DNA of 64,000 nt from contig NZ_CP054393.1 of assembly GCF_018024475.1 (NCBI RefSeq), positions 62,001 to 126,000 on the forward strand, in the 5' to 3' direction. A model generated the notes under the pieces. It was not told the origin of the DNA, searched no databases, and saw nothing but the letters and a program-made list of their open reading frames with translations. This document shows positions 46,388 to 55,797 of the stretch, one piece after another (within the stretch, counting starts at the first letter, position 1; each line of letters begins with the position of its first letter). This DNA comes from Candidatus Phytoplasma luffae. GTDB lineage: Bacteria > Bacillota_I > Bacilli_A > Acholeplasmatales > Acholeplasmataceae. Made by a program: the position numbers and the translations under genes.

Positions 46388-47686
46388 TTAATGAATAATA
46401 TTAGTTTTAAATAAAAATTCCATCACTTTTTGTCTTAATAAATTAGTTTCGATATTTTCCACAAAAAAAGAATTTTGTTTTAATTTATCAACATCTATTT
46501 TAAATTCATTTTTGATTTTTTGATAATGTAATTCTAACTCTTCAGGAGAAAATTTAATTTTTTCTATAAAAGCTATTTCATCTAATAAGAAATTTAATTT
46601 AACATTAATCAGAGTCTTGTCTTTTATATTTTGCTCAAATTGTTCTTTGTTCCAATTATTAGATTCTAAATATTGTTCTAAATTTATGTTTTTAGAATTC
46701 AATTCTTTTTCGAAATCTCTTTTAGCATGTTCTACTTCTTCTTCTATTAAAGATGACGGAACATTTAAATTAGAATTTTTTATTAAAAAATCTAAAATTA
46801 ATTCTTTTTCTTTTTCTTCTTTTTCGTATTTTTTTTGCGATTCTAATTCTTTTTTTATTTTAATTTTAAATTCTTCTAAATTATTGATGTCAGGGAATTT
46901 TAAATTCTTAACCAATTCATCATTCCAAACAACATTTTTTTTAATTTTAATATTTTTTAAAAAAATCTTAAAAATGACTTCTTTAGAAGCGAGTTGTTTA
47001 TTTAAATAATTATCAGGGAAACGAACATTAATTTCCTTTTTTTCATTAACCTTCATACCTATCATTTGTTTTTCGAAACCGTCAATAAAATTATTAGAAC
47101 CAATTTCTAAAGTATAATCAATTGCTGTTCCGCCTTTAAATAATTCGCCATTTAAATAACCTTCAAAATCAAAAACAGCAAAATCACCTAATTCCAAAAC
47201 ATTTTCATTTTCTTTTTTATTTTCTAAAATAGGGTTTTCTTTTAATAATAAATCTAATTTATTTTCAATTTCTTTTTCTTTAACTTCTTCAAGTTTTACA
47301 TTTACTTTAATTTTTTTATAATCACATAAAGTAATCTTGGGTTTTAAAACAAACTCTAACCCAAAATTAAAAAAATCTTTTTTATTTATTAAATCTTCAA
47401 AAACAAAATTAACTATTTTAGGACTTCCAATAATATTATAATTTTTATTTTCGAATATACATTTTAATTTATCTTGAACCAATAGTTCAAAAGATTCTTT
47501 ATATAATGGTTTTTTATCAAAATTTTTTTCAAAAACATCTCTTGTAACAAAACCTTTTCGAAAACCTTTAACCTCTACTTTATGTTTAATTTTTTCAAAA
47601 GCTTTTTTAACAAAAAGATCAAATTCTTTTATATTTATATTAAAATTATATCTAATACAATCATTATTTATTTTTTCGATTTGCAT
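46388..47686 (-). CDS. tig: trigger factor
   Basis: 432 residues. Ribosome-binding loop VKGFRKGFVTRDVFEKNF near the start, a central FKBP-like domain (GDFAVFDFEGYLNGELFKGG) and a long helical C-terminus. Chaperone and peptidyl-prolyl isomerase at the ribosome exit. Intact length. Confidence 0.94.
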   Translation of the reverse strand: MQIEKINNDCIRYNFNINIKEFDLFVKKAFEKIKHKVEVKGFRKGFVTRDVFEKNFDKKPLYKESFELLVQDKLKCIFENKNYNIIGSPKIVNFVFEDLINKKDFFNFGLEFVLKPKITLCDYKKIKVNVKLEEVKEKEIENKLDLLLKENPILENKKENENVLELGDFAVFDFEGYLNGELFKGGTAIDYTLEIGSNNFIDGFEKQMIGMKVNEKKEINVRFPDNYLNKQLASKEVIFKIFLKNIKIKKNVVWNDELVKNLKFPDINNLEEFKIKIKKELESQKKYEKEEKEKELILDFLIKNSNLNVPSSLIEEEVEHAKRDFEKELNSKNINLEQYLESNNWNKEQFEQNIKDKTLINVKLNFLLDEIAFIEKIKFSPEELELHYQKIKNEFKIDVDKLKQNSFFVENIETNLLRQKVMEFLFKTNIIH

Positions 47687-47848
47687 ATATCTAGTTCACC
47701 TATCTTTTAGTATAAAAAAAGAACATTAAATTTTAAAAAAATAATAAATTATGGTTAATTTAATATACATTAAAATTATATCAATAATAATTAATAATAA
47801 CAATTTATTAATAAAAATATAAAAATATTATAATCAAAATCATAAAAA

Positions 47849-47874
47849 AAACTTAGTTTATAAAAACTAAGTTT
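47849..47874 (-). terminator. terminator of the dpp operon
   Basis: Perfect 11-bp stem AAACTTAGTTT / AAACTAAGTTT with four-base loop and seven T on the minus strand, about 46 bases after dppC. Confidence 0.85.
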
Positions 47875-47920
47875 ATAAGAATAAAATAAATTTTATTTGA
47901 AATAAAAAATATTGTTTTTT

Positions 47921-48763
47921 TTAAAATCCTTCTTTATTAAAATATTCAATCAACCCTCTACCGATCAAATTTAAAGACAAAATAGTTAAAAACATAATTA
48001 AAAAAGGACCTAATAATAATTGAGGATAATCTAAAAATGTCTGTTGAACAGATCTCAAAATAGAACCCCATTCAGGAGTGGAAGGTTCTAAAGCTAAACC
48101 AATAAATCCTAATGCTGCAATAGACAAAATAGAACTTGCAATTTTCATCGTTATTTGAGTGATAGCAACAGGCAAAATATGAGGTAAAATATGTCTTTTA
48201 ATAATTTGTAAATCATCACTTCCTAAAGATTTAGAAGACTTTATAAAATCTTTTTGTTTTAATTCTAAAACATTAATTCTAGAGATTCTAATAAAAGAAG
48301 GTAATTGACAAATAATTAAAACCAAAATTAAAGCAAGAATATCTTTTTTACAAAATGACATTATTAAAACAACTAATATAAATTCAGGAATTATTATAAT
48401 AAAATCACAAATAAAATTAATTAATTGATCTAAAAACCCACGAAAATAACCAGATATAATTCCTAAAAAAGTCCCTAATATACAACTTAAAAAAACAACT
48501 ACAAAAGCTATAGATAAAGATATTTTAACTCCGCCCATCATTCGACTAAATATATCATATCCCGTCGAATCTGTCCCGAACCAATTTGTAAAACTTATGC
48601 TTTGATTAGCTACATAAATAGGTTTTAAACTATATTTATAAAAACCAATGTAAGGAACTAAATTAGAAATAATTATTAAAATAATTAAAAATATAGAACT
48701 CCAAAGTAATTTAGAGTTTTTTATATAAAATGTAAAAAAATTCTTTATTTTGTTTAGCGGCAT
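47921..48763 (-). CDS. dppC: peptide ABC transporter permease DppC/OppC
   Basis: 280 residues, six hydrophobic helices and a binding-protein-dependent permease loop (KSLGSDDLQIIKRHILPHIL), which contacts the ATPases. FGTDSTGYDIFSRMMGG is the typical DppC start. Imports peptides, a likely amino-acid source for a host-dependent cell. Confidence 0.92.
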   Translation of the reverse strand: MPLNKIKNFFTFYIKNSKLLWSSIFLIILIIISNLVPYIGFYKYSLKPIYVANQSISFTNWFGTDSTGYDIFSRMMGGVKISLSIAFVVVFLSCILGTFLGIISGYFRGFLDQLINFICDFIIIIPEFILVVLIMSFCKKDILALILVLIICQLPSFIRISRINVLELKQKDFIKSSKSLGSDDLQIIKRHILPHILPVAITQITMKIASSILSIAALGFIGLALEPSTPEWGSILRSVQQTFLDYPQLLLGPFLIMFLTILSLNLIGRGLIEYFNKEGF

Positions 48764-48798
48764 AATCTATCCTCTATATTTTTTTCTATAATAATGAA

Positions 48799-49719
48799 TC
48801 ATTTTTTTTTATTTAACTGAGGATTAATATATAAAAGTATAAATTCTAAAAATAAATTAAAAAAAGTTATAAAAATAGATAAACAAATAATAGTACACTG
48901 TAACAGATTTAAATTTTGTTTATTAAAACTTTCTTTAATTAAATGTCCTACACCTCGAATATTAAAAATATATTCTATAACGGCAGTTCCACTTACCAAA
49001 AAACTAAACATTAATCCAATATAACTTAATATAGGAGCTAAAGCATTTTTAAATACATGTTTAAAATAAACAGCTTTTTTAGATAATCCTTTGGCGTAAG
49101 CAGCTTTTACATAAGGTTGTTTTAAACATTCTTCGATAGTATTTTGAGTAATTTTAAATATATAAGTGCTGATTACTAAAGATAAAGTTGCGATAGGCAA
49201 AAACATATCTGTGAAATCGCCAAAATATGATATATTAAAAAGATCTAATTTATAAGCTAAAAAATATTGCAAAAGAAAACCAATAATAAAAGAAGGTGTT
49301 GAAATAATAACAATAGAAAATATATCGAAAAAAATGTTTTTCTTACTGTTATAAAATTTAGATAATATTCCTAAAAATATTCCTAAAAATGAACCAAAAA
49401 AACAACTCCATAAAGATAATTTTAAAGTATTACAAAAATGAAAAATAAAAATATCAAAAACTGATTCATTTAAATCCTCATAAGATTTACCAAAATCTAA
49501 TTTTAATATACTTAAAGAATATCTCTTAAATTGTTCAATTATATTTCCATCTAATCCGAATTCTTTCTTATGAATTTCTATTTTTTCTGAAGTTAAATTT
49601 TTAGATCCGATTATAGTCGTAACCGGATCAGTTGTTTTTCTTAAAATAAAAAAACTAATTAAAAAAATAAAAAAAACAATTAAAAAATTATAAAATATTT
49701 TTTTGATAATATATCGCAT
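48799..49719 (-). CDS. dppB: peptide ABC transporter permease DppB/OppB
   Basis: 306 residues. N-terminal helix, a lumenal loop (KEFGLDGNIIEQFKRY, LDFGKSY) and the cytoplasmic loop YVKAAYAKGLSKKAVYFKHV with the EAA-like motif. Pairs with DppC to form the channel. Confidence 0.92.
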   Translation of the reverse strand: MRYIIKKIFYNFLIVFFIFLISFFILRKTTDPVTTIIGSKNLTSEKIEIHKKEFGLDGNIIEQFKRYSLSILKLDFGKSYEDLNESVFDIFIFHFCNTLKLSLWSCFFGSFLGIFLGILSKFYNSKKNIFFDIFSIVIISTPSFIIGFLLQYFLAYKLDLFNISYFGDFTDMFLPIATLSLVISTYIFKITQNTIEECLKQPYVKAAYAKGLSKKAVYFKHVFKNALAPILSYIGLMFSFLVSGTAVIEYIFNIRGVGHLIKESFNKQNLNLLQCTIICLSIFITFFNLFLEFILLYINPQLNKKK

Positions 49720-49772
49720 TATTATTATGTCCTATTATAACAATATACAAAAAAGTTTATAAAATATTATCT

Positions 49773-51371
49773 TTATTTTGAGATAAATCTTAATGATCTA
49801 GGGTTAACACCACTAAATGTATTAATTTTTAAATGTTCCTTATCTACTCTAGAACTAGTTAAAACATAATCAGTTACATAAAAAGTTGGTATAATGTATA
49901 ATTTTGTGTATAAATATTGTTCTATTTCTTTTATTTTTTGAATAAATGAATCATCATCTAAAGCTTCCTTAGAGTCTTTTATTAATTTTGAAATTTTGTC
50001 CGCATCCTCTTCTTTTATATGTGAAAAATTTTGGTTTTTTGGATCTTTGTCTGAATGTATGAAATAATCTTCAAAAAATTTATACCCATATATCAATTCA
50101 TGTTGTTCACCTAAAAACAAAATATTATAATCATTAGTAGTAATGAATTTGTTTGTTATATCATTGAAAGGTACTTGGTTAATTTTAACTTCAAAACCTG
50201 CTTCCTCTAAATGATCTTTTACTTTTAATTGCAACGCAAGATCAGGATTTTCTGATGTTAAAATGTTTATTTTTTTTTCTTCTCCTGTTAACGATTGAAC
50301 ACCTGTTTTAGCCAATTCTTTATTATAATATATTCTATAATTTGCTGTTTTATCATGACCTTTTAAAATAGGAGGTAATAAACCGCCATTAGCAACTTTA
50401 TTTGGAATTTTTAGTTCTTCTTTTATTTTTTCGAAATCAATAGCTTGAACTATTAATTTTCTAATTGCCTCTTTTGTGTTTTCTTGATTTATATACATAT
50501 AACTAACTTTAGATGTTTGTCGATCCTCTTTTATGTTTAATTTTTTTTTTGATTCTTTATCTCTTAAATTATCATTAATATTCTTACCTGGAAAACTTAA
50601 AATAAGATCGATATTCTTTTTTTCTAAGTTTAAAAGATTATTGTCGTTACTTGGATCAACTTTTAATGTTATTTTAGGTGGTAATTTGTCAAAATCTAAA
50701 TATTCAGAATCATTTTTAGCATGATAATTTTCAAATTTTTCGAAATTATAATCTTTTTTATCTTTTGATACCGAAACTAATTTATAAAGACCTGTTCCTA
50801 TTTTTAATCCTTCTGATTCATTTTCGTCTATAGCTGCTTTATTCAAGACTCTGAACATTTTATAAAAAATAAAATTATAAAATGGAGGTAAATCTTTTAA
50901 ATGGATTTCAAATTTAAGTTCATCTATTTTTTGAACAGATTTTATATTGTTAACAAAATCTTTATGTTCTTTTTCAACAGCTCTGTTATAAGTAAAAATT
51001 ACATCTTCTGTAGTCATTTTATTTCCGTTATGAAACAAAATACCATCTTTTAATTTGGCTTTTATTTTTCGGTTCTCTCTGTCCAAATCCCATTCTTCTA
51101 CTAATAAGTTTTCAGGTTTATCTTGAGGATTTTCTGGCGCCTTAAGTAAAGTGCTATGAAATAAACCTAAAGTCCAATCAGTATAAACAGAATTAGTATC
51201 TTTTGAATTACAAAAATCCAAACTTTTAGGTGAATTTGAAATAGCAATAATCATTCTATCTTTTCTATACAAATGATCTTTATATTCTTTAAACTTAACA
51301 ATTCCCCAAATCGATAAACCTGAAAATAATATAATAGCTAAATATAAAATAATTTTTTGCTTTAAAATCAT
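49773..51371 (-). CDS. dppA: peptide ABC transporter substrate-binding protein
   Basis: 532 residues, SBP family 5. The N-terminus MILKQKIILYLAIILFSGLS is an uncleaved-looking membrane anchor and has no lipobox cysteine, so the protein is probably held by its signal anchor. Family features: KAKLKDGILFHNGNKMTTED, FTYNRAVEK and a binding lobe with later TFYVTDYVLTS. Location between the ATPase and permease genes. Confidence 0.9.
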   Translation of the reverse strand: MILKQKIILYLAIILFSGLSIWGIVKFKEYKDHLYRKDRMIIAISNSPKSLDFCNSKDTNSVYTDWTLGLFHSTLLKAPENPQDKPENLLVEEWDLDRENRKIKAKLKDGILFHNGNKMTTEDVIFTYNRAVEKEHKDFVNNIKSVQKIDELKFEIHLKDLPPFYNFIFYKMFRVLNKAAIDENESEGLKIGTGLYKLVSVSKDKKDYNFEKFENYHAKNDSEYLDFDKLPPKITLKVDPSNDNNLLNLEKKNIDLILSFPGKNINDNLRDKESKKKLNIKEDRQTSKVSYMYINQENTKEAIRKLIVQAIDFEKIKEELKIPNKVANGGLLPPILKGHDKTANYRIYYNKELAKTGVQSLTGEEKKINILTSENPDLALQLKVKDHLEEAGFEVKINQVPFNDITNKFITTNDYNILFLGEQHELIYGYKFFEDYFIHSDKDPKNQNFSHIKEEDADKISKLIKDSKEALDDDSFIQKIKEIEQYLYTKLYIIPTFYVTDYVLTSSRVDKEHLKINTFSGVNPRSLRFISK

Positions 51372-51429
51372 TTTTATTTTATCTTTCTTTTAAATATTTT
51401 TTTATAATAAATCAAATAAATTAATAATA

Positions 51430-52224
51430 TTAACTAATAATACTTGTTTTTAAAAAATTATTTAATAAAGTGCGAGTGTAAGGGTGTTTAGGATCTTTTA
51501 AAATTTGTTGAGTAGATGCTTTTTCTATAATTTTACCTTTCAACATAACTATAATATCGTCTGAAATTTCAGAAATAACACTTAAATCATGACTTATAAA
51601 TAAAACAGCTGTTTGATTTTCTTTTTGCATTTCTTTAATCAAATTCAAAATTTCTTTTTGAACGATAACATCTAAAGCTGTAGTAGCTTCATCGACGATT
51701 AATAATTTAGGTTGACAAATTAAAGCTATTGCGATCATTACTCTTTGGCACATTCCGCCAGATAATTGATAAGGGTAACAATTCATAATTTGTTCACAAT
51801 TATGAATTTTAGTTTTTTTTAACATATTTAAAGCTTTTTCATAAGCTTCTTTATAAGTGATTTCTTGATGAATAAATAAAATTTCCATAATTTGATCTTT
51901 TATTTTAAACATGGGGTTTAAACTAGCAACAGGATCTTGAAAAATCATGGATATCTCTTTACCACGAATCTTTTGCATTTTTTTTTCATTAAAATCAGAA
52001 ATAACTTGATTATTAAAAATAATTTCCCCTTGATGAATTTTTTGTGTTTTTTCAAATAATTTCAAAATAGAATTAGCTGTTTGACTTTTACCACTTCCAG
52101 ATTCTCCGACTAAACCCAAAGTTTTTCCTTGTTCTAAATAAAAAGAAATACCTTGTACAGCTTTAACTAAACCTTTTTCAGTTTCAAAATAAGTATGTAA
52201 ATTATTTACTTCTAAAATTTTCAT
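51430..52224 (-). CDS. dppD: peptide ABC transporter ATP-binding protein DppD
   Basis: 264 residues. Walker A GLVGESGSGKSQTA, signature LSGGMCQRVMIA and Walker B LLIVDEATTALD, then the H-loop SHDLSV. It starts inside the stop codon of dppF (TAATG), so both ATPases are co-translated. Shorter than most DppD; the C-terminal [4Fe-4S]-type region is absent. Confidence 0.93.
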   Translation of the reverse strand: MKILEVNNLHTYFETEKGLVKAVQGISFYLEQGKTLGLVGESGSGKSQTANSILKLFEKTQKIHQGEIIFNNQVISDFNEKKMQKIRGKEISMIFQDPVASLNPMFKIKDQIMEILFIHQEITYKEAYEKALNMLKKTKIHNCEQIMNCYPYQLSGGMCQRVMIAIALICQPKLLIVDEATTALDVIVQKEILNLIKEMQKENQTAVLFISHDLSVISEISDDIIVMLKGKIIEKASTQQILKDPKHPYTRTLLNNFLKTSIIS

Positions 52225-53198
52225 TAATAGCCTCTTTTTTTAGTACATAAAATAAAGTGATTTGGAGAAACTTGATGCCAATCCTTATCTTCTTTTTTCT
52301 TATTGTATAAAAAATCATAAGAAGAATTTTCATATTTAGCAATGTATTTTTTGCTTGATATACCATATTCAATCAATTTAGGGATAGAATTTAACAATTC
52401 AATTGTATAAGGATGTTGAGGGTTTGTAAAAATTTTTTCTGTTGGGCCTAATTCTACTAATTTACCTAAATACATTATTGCAATTTGATCGCTTAAATAT
52501 TTAGCAACCCCTAAATCATGAGTAATAAACAATAAAGTTAATTCATAATTTTTCTTTAATTGTTTCAATAATTCCAAAATTTGTTTTTGTATCGTGACAT
52601 CTAAAGCAGAAACAATTTCATCACAAACAATAAATTTAGGTTCTATAATTAAAGTTCTTGCAATAGCGATTCTTTGTCTTTCGCCACCCGATAATTGAGC
52701 AAGAGAACGATTATATAACTCCTCTTTTACGCCGCATTTTTTCATGATATCTAAAATTTTTTGTTTATAAAGAGGATCATTTTTACTTTTTACTAAATTA
52801 TGTATTAAAAGACCTTCGCCAATGATATCTGATATTAAAATTTTAGGATTCAAAGATAGATAAGGATTTTGGAAAATAATTTGTAAATCTTTGCGGTATT
52901 TGCTTAAATCTTTAGTAGATAGTTCGCTTAAATTAATAGATTGCTGTTCTTTATAATAAATAACTTTTCCAGAAGTAGATTTTTCTAATTGCAACAAAGT
53001 TTGTCCTAAAGTAGATTTTCCTGAACCCGAACCACCTACTACGGCTAAAGTTTGCCCTTTATGAATAGATAAACTAATATCATCATTAGCTTTTAAAAAA
53101 ATACTAGATTTCGCAAATAATTTCTTTCTAAAAAAAAATTTAGATAAATTCTTGCACTCGATTAAAATTTGATATTTTTCATTCCGATCTTTCAACAT
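52224..53198 (-). CDS. dppF: peptide ABC transporter ATP-binding protein DppF
   Basis: 324 residues. Walker A VVGGSGSGKSTLGQ, signature LSGGERQRIAIA, Walker B IVCDEIVSALD. The C-terminal oligopeptide domain QHPYTIELLNSIPKL is present, and the tail ends with FILCTKKRGY. First gene of the operon, behind a strong promoter. Confidence 0.93.
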   Translation of the reverse strand: MLKDRNEKYQILIECKNLSKFFFRKKLFAKSSIFLKANDDISLSIHKGQTLAVVGGSGSGKSTLGQTLLQLEKSTSGKVIYYKEQQSINLSELSTKDLSKYRKDLQIIFQNPYLSLNPKILISDIIGEGLLIHNLVKSKNDPLYKQKILDIMKKCGVKEELYNRSLAQLSGGERQRIAIARTLIIEPKFIVCDEIVSALDVTIQKQILELLKQLKKNYELTLLFITHDLGVAKYLSDQIAIMYLGKLVELGPTEKIFTNPQHPYTIELLNSIPKLIEYGISSKKYIAKYENSSYDFLYNKKKEDKDWHQVSPNHFILCTKKRGY

Positions 53199-53323
53199 CG
53201 ATTATTACACTTTCTTATATTTTTATATGTAATCATGATTTAAATAATATCTCAGTCGAAAACACAACTAAAAGCAAAAATATTTATTAAAACAGCATTA
53301 AATATTTATTAACTGTTTAAAAA

Positions 53324-53353
53324 ATTATAACACATTTTTTTTGTAATAGTCAA
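53324..53353 (-). promoter_or_regulatory. strong extended -10 promoter of the dpp operon
   Basis: Minus strand: TTGACT, 18 bases, TATAAT preceded by TGT. Transcription would start near 53317, about 120 bases ahead of dppF. An imperfect inverted repeat with arms AAACAG / CTGTTT (about 53291-53319) overlaps the expected start and could be an operator. Confidence 0.7.
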
Positions 53354-53372
53354 ATGTTTTTTTAAAAAAAAT

Positions 53373-53396
53373 AAAAGCAATTACAGAACTGCTTTT
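53373..53396 (-). terminator. hairpin upstream of the dpp promoter
   Basis: AAAAGCA / TGCTTTT with a ten-base loop and T-rich sequence on the minus strand. It insulates dpp from transcripts of the malic enzyme gene. The rest of the ~490-base gap (53199-53689) shows no gene. Confidence 0.55.
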
Positions 53397-53599
53397 AATT
53401 ATTTCAATCAAAAATAAAATTGCTAAATAAATCCCAAATAAAATATTTAACTTAAAATAACCTATTTTGGGAAAAAGATTTGAATTCTATTTTTTTAAAA
53501 AAAGTCTAATTTTGAATTATCTATAAAACAGTTTTGAACCTATCAACTTTAAAAAAATGATTATAATAATTTTTTATAAAAATTAACTGTTTTATTTTA

Positions 53600-53634
53600 A
53601 AAAAAATCAACTATAAAATAGTTGTTTTTTTTTA
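53600..53634 (-). terminator. terminator of the malic enzyme gene
   Basis: CAACTA / TAGTTG stem with T-runs on both sides, ~56 bases after the stop. Confidence 0.75.
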
Positions 53635-53689
53635 ATAATTATAATTTTAAGTTCTAATAACAAAATATTTAAATTTATTCAAAAAAATA

Positions 53690-54871
53690 TTATTTTCTAG
53701 TCATTTTTGTTTCTATAGCTTTTTTACAAACAGCTTCAGCAATTACTTCGGTAACTCTTTTATCAAAAATAGAAGGAACAATATTAGTTTCATGCAATTC
53801 TTCGTCTGGAATTAAAGATGTTATTGCTTCAATAGCAACTAATTTCATTTCTTCTGTTATTTTAGTTGCTTTAGCGTCTAAAACGCCTCGGAAAATACCA
53901 GGAAAAACTAAAAGGTTATTAATTTGATTTGGGAAATCTGATCTACCTGTAGCTACTACTTTAGCATTACCTTTTTTAGCTTCTTCATATGTTGTAATTT
54001 CAGGAACAGGATTGGCTAATGAAAATACTATAGAATCTTTATTCATTGTTTTAATCATCTCAGCGTTTAAAATATTACCTTTAGATACACCAATAACAAT
54101 ATCTTTATTTTTTAGAGCATCATTTAAAAAACCTTTTTCATTATTTAAATTAATTTGCGAAAGTATTTCTCTTTGGTATTTATTCAACCAAGTGCAATCT
54201 TTTTGCACAATACCATCTTTATCAACTATAACAATATTTTTAGGTTTTAATAAAAGTAACATTTTAGTTATGGCCATTCCTGCAGAGCCAGAACCTATAA
54301 CAACTATTTCAACATCTTGCATTCTTTTTTTAACTACCTTTAAAGCGTTTATAATGCCGGCAGCTACAACTATTGCTGTTCCATGTTGATCATCGTGGAA
54401 AACAGGAATATCTAATTTTTCTTTTAACTTTTCTTCAATATAAAAACATTCTGGCGCTTTAAAATCTTCTAAATTGATCCCACCAAATATAGAAGAAATC
54501 TTAGCAACAATATTAATAATTTCATCTGGGTCTTCAGAATCAATACAAATAGGAAAAGCATCTATATTTCCGAAAGCTTTAAACAAAAAAGATTTTCCTT
54601 CCATTACAGGAATAGAAGCTAATGCGCCAATATTTCCTAAACCTAAAACAGCTGTACCATTACTGATAACAGCAACATTATTTCCTTTAGTTGTATATTT
54701 ATAAACATTTTCTGGATCTTCAGCAATTTTAATACAAGGTTCAGCAACACCTGGAGTATAAGCTAAAGATAAATCATGCATATTATTTACTTCGAATTTA
54801 TTTTTGATTTCTAATTTTCCTTTGTATTTTTCACAAAGTTTTAAAGCTTCTTCTTTAATATTTATAGACAT
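53690..54871 (-). CDS. malic enzyme family, possibly CitM-type oxaloacetate decarboxylase
   Basis: 393 residues. LSLAYTPGVAEPC with the catalytic Tyr, the metal site DDQHGTAIVVAAG and the NAD(P) site IVVIGSGSAGMAI are all present. Phytoplasma enzymes of this family are generally named SfcA or MaeB and convert malate to pyruvate. In lactic acid bacteria a close relative, CitM, sits with citrate lyase genes and decarboxylates oxaloacetate. Here citC is the divergent neighbour, so the CitM role is an alternative; sequence alone does not decide. Confidence 0.9.
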   Translation of the reverse strand: MSINIKEEALKLCEKYKGKLEIKNKFEVNNMHDLSLAYTPGVAEPCIKIAEDPENVYKYTTKGNNVAVISNGTAVLGLGNIGALASIPVMEGKSFLFKAFGNIDAFPICIDSEDPDEIINIVAKISSIFGGINLEDFKAPECFYIEEKLKEKLDIPVFHDDQHGTAIVVAAGIINALKVVKKRMQDVEIVVIGSGSAGMAITKMLLLLKPKNIVIVDKDGIVQKDCTWLNKYQREILSQINLNNEKGFLNDALKNKDIVIGVSKGNILNAEMIKTMNKDSIVFSLANPVPEITTYEEAKKGNAKVVATGRSDFPNQINNLLVFPGIFRGVLDAKATKITEEMKLVAIEAITSLIPDEELHETNIVPSIFDKRVTEVIAEAVCKKAIETKMTRK

Positions 54872-55734
54872 AATACAAACTTTCCAAATATATTTTATTT
54901 ATAAAAATAATAACTAAATAATAACTAAATAATAACATTTTTTAAATATTATTTTATATTATTAACATTATCAAATAATTAAATATTTTTAAAAAATAAA
55001 TGACTAACTATTTTATGATTATTTTCAAAGATTTTGAATTATTAATTCAATTATTCGAAATAATATTTTAAAAAATGTTAACATAATTATTATATATTAT
55101 TAATAAATCTATTAAGTGTTGTATTTATATATTACTGTTATATTCTTATGCATTCAGATCCAAACCGAAAAGTATAAAATATAAAAATTAAATCTTTTAA
55201 AAAAACTAGTAATTTCTTATTATTATCTATAAAAATTTAAAAAAATAAACACACTATAAATAATTTTTTATTAAAATTAATATAAATATAATTTCTTATT
55301 TTGAATAAAAATACGAATTATAATAAATATATTGATAAATTAAATAGGTTAAAAACTATATAAACAGAAAAGCGACAAGAGATAAAAAGACCAAAGTTTT
55401 ATGCATAACATACCACAAATAAATAACAAACCAACAAATAAATGAAATAATCTATAAACTATACCCAGAAGGATACAAATAAAAGAACTATTCTAACCGA
55501 AAAAAACTTTATGGAAAGAGGTATACTCGGCAAATTGCTCATAAGATTTGGATAAAGGATAATGCGGAATAACCACTTAAAAATATAAATTCTAAGTTAA
55601 AAACCTATATATTCTATCCATATTATCTGATTTATTACTATATTCTATTTTTTAGTATTAAGATTGAAAATCTTTTTTTGTTATAATGAAAATAAATAAG
55701 ATAGATTTTTTTTAAGGCTGTAATTTTAATTTGC
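54872..55734. other. long divergent gap between malic enzyme and citC
   Basis: 863 bases holding both divergent promoters and a worn coding stretch. A candidate citC promoter is TTAAGA, 18 bases, TATAAT at 55658-55687. Apart from 55366-55572 I see no structured element. Confidence 0.4.
55366..55572 (+). pseudogene. decayed ORF fragment
   Basis: One frame of 69 codons with only two internal stops. It reads KLYPEGYK, then a stop, then NRKKLYGKRYTRQIAHKIWI. The latter looks faintly like a helix-turn-helix. Base composition is less AT-rich than the surrounding gap, as in coding sequence. No start or Shine-Dalgarno. Probably a relic of a mobile or regulatory gene. Confidence 0.35.
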
Positions 55735-55797
55735 ATGCAAAACAATTTCAACTCATTTAAAATTAAATTAAGAATAATCAATAAAAGGTATTATTTA

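Noticed and set aside
44052-47009. Plus-strand ORFs inside lon and tig, and similar ones inside citF and the malic enzyme
   Set aside because: Antisense shadows of well-conserved genes, with serine- and phenylalanine-rich composition typical of reverse frames.
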